A stretch of 64,000 bases of DNA from CAVSUB01 sp963816725 (GTDB taxonomy: Bacteria > Acidobacteriota > Vicinamibacteria > Vicinamibacterales > 2-12-FULL-66-21): assembly GCA_963816725.1 (NCBI GenBank), contig CAWFMC010000006.1, positions 186,001 to 250,000 of the forward strand, in the 5' to 3' direction. Below, one piece after another: positions 59,057-64,000 of this stretch. The notes under the pieces were generated by a model. The model was given only the letters and a program-made list of their open reading frames with translations. It ran no database searches and was not told where the DNA came from. Numbering within the stretch: the first letter of the stretch is position 1; every line of letters starts with the position of its first letter. Made by a program: the position numbers and the translations under genes.

Positions 59057-61523
59057 CTAAGTTCTCATCGCGAGGACCGGATCTACCCTCGTCGCGCGGC
59101 GGGCCGGGAAGTAACTCGCAGCCAGGGCGACGAGGCAGAGGACGACCGGAACCGCCACGAACGTGCGCAGGTCCGTGGCGCCGACGCCGTAGAGAAGGCT
59201 CGCGAGCACGCGACTCAGGACCAGCGCGCCGGTGACGCCCAACGCTGCACCAAGCGCGGCGAGGCGGACCCCGTCGATCAGCACCTGCGCGCGTACGCGG
59301 CCCGGCCTCGCCCCGAGCGCCATGCGGATCCCGATCTCCCGCGTGCGCTGTCCGACGGCGTAGCTCAAGACGCCGTGAATCCCGATCGCGGAGAGCAGCA
59401 GCGCCACACCCGCGAGCAGCCCGAGGATGACCATCGTGAAGCGGCGCTCTGCCACGGAGCGGACGATCGCGTCGTCCATGGACTCGAGGCCGAACACCGC
59501 CAGCTCGGGATCCTGCTGCCGGATTACCTCGCGGATCGAGCCGGCCATCGCGGACGGATCGCCGTCGACGCGAGCCAGCAGCACGCCGGACCCGTCCGCG
59601 GACGGAGTCTGCGCGAGTGGCGTATAGACCGCTGGCGGGGCGGCCGAGGCGATCCCGTGAAATCGCTCGTCGCCGACGATGCCGACGACCGTGCGGGCGG
59701 CGCCCCAGAAGCGAATCTGCTTGCCGATCGGATCCTGGCCGGCGAAGAACCGGGCGGCGGCCGCCTCGTTGACGACGAGCACCGCTGGCGCGCGCGTCGC
59801 GTCCGCGTCGCGCAGTAACCGTCCGCGCACCAGCGGTACCCGCATCGTCGGAAAGTACCCCGGCGTGACGCGCCGGACGGAAACCTCCGGGAAAGTTCGT
59901 GATTCTGTTTCCCGGCCGACGATCGAAAACGAATTGGTGTTACCGGGATCGATCGGATGGTTGCCGGCGATGGCGACCGCACGGACGCCCGGCAGCGCCC
60001 TGGCGCGCTCCAGCAGGCCCGCCGAGAACGCCTGCATCTCGACGAGGGCTGGATACTTCCGGAAGTCCACCGGATAGCGATCTGGGGGTAGCTGGTACTC
60101 GGCCTTGATCACGCCGGTGGGATCGAAGCCCGGGTTGGTCCGGTGCAGCCGCCAGAAGCTTTGGATCAGCAGCGACGCGCCGATCACGAGCATCACCGCC
60201 AGCGCCACCTCGGCGACCACCAGCGCCGAGCGTATCCAGCGTCCGCTGGAGCCGTCAGCGTCCCGGCCGCCGTCAGACTTCAGCGCATCCTGCAGATCCA
60301 CACGCTGCGCCTGCAGCAGCGGGACCAGTCCGAAGGCGAACCCCGCGCCCAAGGTGACGAGCAGCGTCACCGCGAGCACGCGCAGGTTCACCGCGGCGTC
60401 GGCGATGCGCGGCAGATCGGCGGGCGCCAGCCTCACCAGCGCTGCGACCCCGAAGGTGGCCAGCCATGTGCCGAGAGCGCCAGCGGCCACGGTGAGGATC
60501 AGGCCCTCCGCGGCAAACTGCCGCGCGAGCTGCCAACGTGAAGCGCCGATCGCCAGCCGGACGGCCACTTCCCGGCGACGCGCCGTCCCGCGGGCCAGCA
60601 GCAGGTTGGCGACGTTGGCGCAGGCGACGAGCAACACCAGCGCGACTGCCGCCAGCAAGACCAGGAGCGCCGGGCGCACCGGCCCGAATACCACCGCCTC
60701 GAGCGGTTCGACCGAGATCCCGCGGGCCCGGTTGGCCGGGTACGCGCGCTCGAGATCGGCAGCGATCGACGCCAGTTCCTCCTGCGCCGCACCGGCCCCG
60801 TCAGCCAGCCGCCCGATCATGAAGATCGGATGGGTATCGCGCGGCAGCGTCTCCGGCGTGTCACGGAGTGGTAGCCACACGTCGACTCCCGGCCGCGCCG
60901 CCCGATCGGCAAACGAACGGGAGTAGGCCGCGGCACGCAGCACCTGGAACAGGCCGAACTCCGCACCGGTTGGCATCACTCCGACGATCGTCACGGGGTG
61001 GCCGTCGATGCGCAGCGACTGCCCGACGACGTCGGGTAGCTCGGGAAAAGCCCGTTGCGCGAGCGCGGCGCTCACCATCACCGTCGGTGGGTCGTCCCGG
61101 ACCGATGTCGTCCTTCGTGAACGTACGGCCGGCGAGCGGCCGGACGTGCAGCGTGGAAAAGAAGTCGTCTGTCACCGACACGGCCTGGAGCCGCTGCGGC
61201 TCTCGACCGATCGGCGTGTAATTGATTTCCGACGGCAGGAACGCGGCCAGACCGATCACTGTTCGCGTCCGATCGCGGTAATCGAGGAAGTCCGGCAACG
61301 ATCCTGGTTCCCGGGTCGTGCCGCTCTGGCGGTCCGTCTCCCAGATCACGGCCAGTTGCGCCGCCCCAGGCAACGGGGCCGGGCGAATCAGCACGGCATC
61401 GACGACGCTGAAGATCGCGGTGCCGGCGCCCACGCCGAGCGCCAGCGTCAGAACAGCGATGGCCGAGAAGCTGCGGTTGCTGACGAACAGCCGGGCGGCG
61501 TGTCGGACGTCCTCTGCGAACAT
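59057..61523 (-). CDS. ADOP/MacB-like duplicated FtsX permease, frameshifted as sequenced
   Basis: A large ABC-type permease without its own ATPase, of the acidobacterial duplicated orphan permease type. The first membrane segment is in SAIAVLTLALGVGAGTAIF. A MacB-like periplasmic domain, then an FtsX unit (VALVLLVACANVANLLLARG), a second periplasmic domain and a second FtsX unit (VALLLSAIGIHGVLSYAVGQ) follow, ending PARRATRVDPVLAMRT. The frame is lost after DDIGPG and resumes one base on as DPPTVMVSAALAQ. Deleting one base of CCC 61096-61098 restores about 821 residues; the span is 3n+1. Start ATG 61523 with AGGAGA upstream. Export of peptides or lipids is possible, not proven. Confidence 0.85.
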
Positions 61524-61643
61524 GTGGCGCGTCTCCTCTCCGGTCCGCGCACAGTAGCACTGCCAATGCTAAGTACCTAGCACCAAGTGACGAGCGCGGG
61601 GACGGCTGGCCACCCGGAGCCGCTGGCGCTACACTTCGGGAAA

Positions 61644-64000
61644 ATGTCGTCGATGCCCAGATGGTCGGCGGCCGACGCCCTTGCCGAGCGCTATCGCCGC
61701 GCCGCCGGCAGCACTGTCGAACACGACGTGCGGCCGTATTTTGCCGCGCTCGCTCGGATCGAAGCGGTGGATGCCGGCGCGCTGTCTCTCGCGGCCTTGA
61801 CCACGCGCGCTGCGGATTTGCGCGCCCGCGCCAGCGGTGAGCCGCTCGACGCGCTCCTGACCGAGGTGTTCGCTGTCGCACGCGAACTGGCGCATCACAC
61901 CATCGGGCTGCGCCCGTTCGACGTCCAGTTGGCCGCCGGCGTCGCGCTGGCGAGGGGCCGTTTGGCGCAGCTCGCCACTGGTGAGGGCAAGACACTCGCG
62001 GCGGTGCTGCCGGCGATCCTCAGGGCGCTGACCGGCCAGGGCGTCCACATCTTCACCGCCAACGATTACCTGGCTCAGCGTGACGCCGAGTGGATGGCGC
62101 CGCTCTACGCCAGCTTCGGACTCCGTTGTGCCGCGGTGACGGAACACCTGGACCGTGAGGCGCGGCGCGACGCCTATGCCGCCGATGTGACCTACGTCAC
62201 GGCCCGCGAGGCCGGTTTCGACTACCTCCGCGATCACGCCGCGCTCGACCCGCGCGCCTGTGTGCACCGCGGTCATCATGCCGCCATTGTCGACGAGGCG
62301 GACTGCATTCTCGTCGACGAGGCGCGAGTGCCGCTGGTGATCGCCGGTGACGCGCCACCGCTCGGTCTCGATCCTCTCCGGCTCGCCGCATTGGCGCGCG
62401 AGCTGCGTAGCGGGGTCGATTACGGCGCAGACGAATACGCGCGTACGGTGGTGCTGACCGATCGCGGCTTCACGCGCGCCGGCCAGGCGCTCGGCGTGGC
62501 GCTCGACGATCCCGCTCATCACCTGCTTCTCAGCGCGGTGCACGTCGCGCTGCACGCCGAAGTGCTGCTGCATCGCGACCGCGACTACGTGGTGCGCGAG
62601 GGACGGATCGAGATCGTCGACGAGTGGACCGGGCGGGTCGCGGACAATCGCCGTTGGCCGAACGGAATTCAACCAGCCGTCGAAGCCAAGGAGCAGGTCG
62701 CGATCCGTGCGGAAGGGCGCGTGCTCGGGTCGATCCCGATGCAGCACTTCGTCCGGCTGTACGATCACCTGGCCGGCATGACGGCGACCGCGGTGCCCGC
62801 CGCCGAGGAGCTCGCCTCGTTCTTCGGCCTCGGCACCACCGTGTTTCCGCCGCATCAAACATGCCGCCGGGTCGATGAGCCCGACGTCGTGTTCGCGAGC
62901 AGGGCTGCCAAAGAGGCCGCGATCGTCAACGAAATCGCCAGCGTTCACGCAACCGGCCGCCCCCTCCTCGTGGGCACGACGACGGTGCGTGAGTCCGAGG
63001 CGCTGGGGGCCGCACTCACCGCGCGAGCCATTGCGTGCACCATCCTCAATGCGAAGCAGGATGCTGACGAGGCGCGGATTGTGGCGGGTGCGGGGCGGCT
63101 CGGCGCGGTCACGATTTCCACCAACATGGCCGGGCGCGGCACCGACATCGTCCTCGGCGGCGGGGATCCCGCCGAACGCCGGCTGGTCGAGACTCTTGGC
63201 GGCCTCTACGTCCTTGGTACCAACCGTCACGAGAGCCGCCGCATCGACGATCAGCTGCGCGGCCGGGCGGGCCGCCAGGGTGACCCCGGCACATCACGTT
63301 TCTTCATCAGCCTGCAGGACGACCTGATGCAGCGCTACGGCGTCGTGGGGCTGATTCCGCCCGCGCACCGGCCGCCCCCAGGCTCCGAGCCGGTGGCGGA
63401 TCCGATCGTGTCGCGTGAGATCGCCAGGGCCCAGCGCATCGTCGAGGGTCAGAACTTCGAGATCCGGCGCACGTTGTGGAAGTACTCCGCGCTCGTCGAG
63501 GAGCAGCGACGGATCGTCGCCGAGTGGCGCCAGGCGCTCCTGACCGGCGAGGCGGACCCGGGAATCTGTGCTGAGGCGTGCCCGGAGCACTATGCGGCAC
63601 TGAGCACCGCCGGCGGCGATGCGGTCCAGCACGCGGAGCAGCGCATCGCCATCCGCGTACTCGACGATCGCTGGGCCGATCACCTGGCAGCAATCGAGGA
63701 CGTGCGGGAAGGGATCCATCTGCAGCGGCTCGGCGGGCGCGAGCCCGTCACCGAGTTCCACCGGCAGATCGTCGAGGGGTTCGGATCGCTCATGGGGGAC
63801 GTCCGGCGCGAGACGGCCGAGCGCTTCAGGCGCCTCCGCGTCGTCGACGGCGTCATCGACCTGGCATCCGCCGGCCTGAGCGGGTCGTCGGCGACGTGGA
63901 CCTACCTGGTGAACGACAACCCGTTCTCCACCCTAGGCCTCTCGATGCTGTCCAGCCGCAACGTCGGAACGGCCGGCGCGATGGGCATGCTGGCGGTGCT
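61644..64000 (+). CDS. Divergent SecA-family preprotein translocase ATPase, cut by the window edge
   Basis: Open from ATG 61644 to the right edge (785 codons). SecA landmarks appear in order: FDVQLAAGVALARGRLAQL, Walker A ATGEGKTLAAV, TANDYLAQRDAEWMAPLY, IVDEADCILVDEAR (DEAD box), DYVVREGRIEIVDEWTGRV (PPXD end), LAGMTATA, STNMAGRGTDIVLGG and VLGTNRHESRRIDDQLRGR. The N-terminus and preprotein-binding region are shorter and more divergent than in housekeeping SecA. Near the edge the sequence turns to NDNPFSTLGLSML and a Gly/Ala/Met-rich stretch, unlike the zinc-binding tail of canonical SecA. An accessory SecA is more likely than the main one. Confidence 0.8.
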   Translation, partial: MSSMPRWSAADALAERYRRAAGSTVEHDVRPYFAALARIEAVDAGALSLAALTTRAADLRARASGEPLDALLTEVFAVARELAHHTIGLRPFDVQLAAGVALARGRLAQLATGEGKTLAAVLPAILRALTGQGVHIFTANDYLAQRDAEWMAPLYASFGLRCAAVTEHLDREARRDAYAADVTYVTAREAGFDYLRDHAALDPRACVHRGHHAAIVDEADCILVDEARVPLVIAGDAPPLGLDPLRLAALARELRSGVDYGADEYARTVVLTDRGFTRAGQALGVALDDPAHHLLLSAVHVALHAEVLLHRDRDYVVREGRIEIVDEWTGRVADNRRWPNGIQPAVEAKEQVAIRAEGRVLGSIPMQHFVRLYDHLAGMTATAVPAAEELASFFGLGTTVFPPHQTCRRVDEPDVVFASRAAKEAAIVNEIASVHATGRPLLVGTTTVRESEALGAALTARAIACTILNAKQDADEARIVAGAGRLGAVTISTNMAGRGTDIVLGGGDPAERRLVETLGGLYVLGTNRHESRRIDDQLRGRAGRQGDPGTSRFFISLQDDLMQRYGVVGLIPPAHRPPPGSEPVADPIVSREIARAQRIVEGQNFEIRRTLWKYSALVEEQRRIVAEWRQALLTGEADPGICAEACPEHYAALSTAGGDAVQHAEQRIAIRVLDDRWADHLAAIEDVREGIHLQRLGGREPVTEFHRQIVEGFGSLMGDVRRETAERFRRLRVVDGVIDLASAGLSGSSATWTYLVNDNPFSTLGLSMLSSRNVGTAGAMGMLAV

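Noticed and set aside
578..61098. Programmed +1 frameshifting at CCC-G codons in the six frameshifted genes
   Set aside because: Only two of the six sites have an in-frame CCC followed by G. The others have different frame contexts, so one recoding mechanism does not explain them. Left open only for single cases.

Overview
The window is GC-rich bacterial chromosome. Its gene families point to an acidobacterium, most likely the Vicinamibacteria (subdivision 6) type. The clues are an ADOP/MacB-like duplicated FtsX permease, four secreted M28 peptidases (three with Gly/Arg/Ala-rich inserts), a DUF5777 beta-barrel protein, a plant-type glutaminyl cyclase, and a keto-sugar cluster with DUF1080 and DUF6807 proteins. 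The taxon is inferred from content; there is no rRNA gene in the window. One tRNA gene (Leu, CAA) is present. I saw no CRISPR array and no recognisable defence locus.

Layout. 1-3.5 kb: an edge-truncated membrane protein, a sorbosone-dehydrogenase-like beta-propeller and an ABC-2 exporter (minus strand). 3.6-9 kb: a beta-lactamase-fold hydrolase, then small accessory genes (lipoprotein, zinc-ribbon protein, PEP-CTERM protein, ankyrin protein, SnoaL-like protein) and a decayed integrase beside tRNA-Leu. This stretch looks like an eroded island. 9.2-14 kb: a HEAT-like protein and an HD-GYP protein that share an N-terminal domain, then a Ca2+/H+ antiporter. 14-16.5 kb: a Ser/Ala/Pro/Thr-rich secreted protein behind a sigma-54-type promoter, and the remnant of a large S9-type peptidase. 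16.6-23 kb (minus): secreted hypothetical protein, receiver domain, PAP2 phosphatase, M28 peptidase, UspA and MntH. 23-33 kb: DUF5777 and CHRD proteins, two M28 peptidases, amidase, peroxiredoxin, glutaminyl cyclase, FAD/BBE oxidase. 33-39 kb: recQ-DUF1330-SRPBCC-ddaH operon, diverging from a DNA exonuclease/ATP-dependent ligase pair. 39-44.6 kb (minus): M28 peptidase, PNPOx-like protein, then apbE, OYE-family oxidoreductase and a ManD-type dehydratase. 45-48.8 kb: a sugar operon (isomerase, 3-keto-disaccharide hydrolase, DUF6807, Gfo/Idh/MocA). 48.7-59 kb: DinB, HupE/UreJ, a metallo-beta-lactamase-fold protein, amidase, a second ABC exporter, phosphatase, PPi-type phosphofructokinase, MatC-like carrier. 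59-64 kb: ADOP permease and a divergent SecA cut by the window edge.

Lifestyle. Many secreted peptidases, amidases and sugar-modifying enzymes suggest a heterotroph that degrades peptides and modified glycosides outside the cytoplasm.

Non-coding structure is the most unusual aspect. Seven intergenic loci carry tandem 7-8 bp repeats of related words (GGTTCAA/GGTTCGA, GGAAGCT, GGCAGAT), and two of them are the same composite in opposite orientation. A separate ~172 bp imperfect palindrome lies between two convergent genes and supplies both of their stop codons. Six otherwise intact genes each need the removal of exactly one base, always explainable by a G/C run of three or more. This looks more like consensus error than biology, but it should be checked on raw reads.
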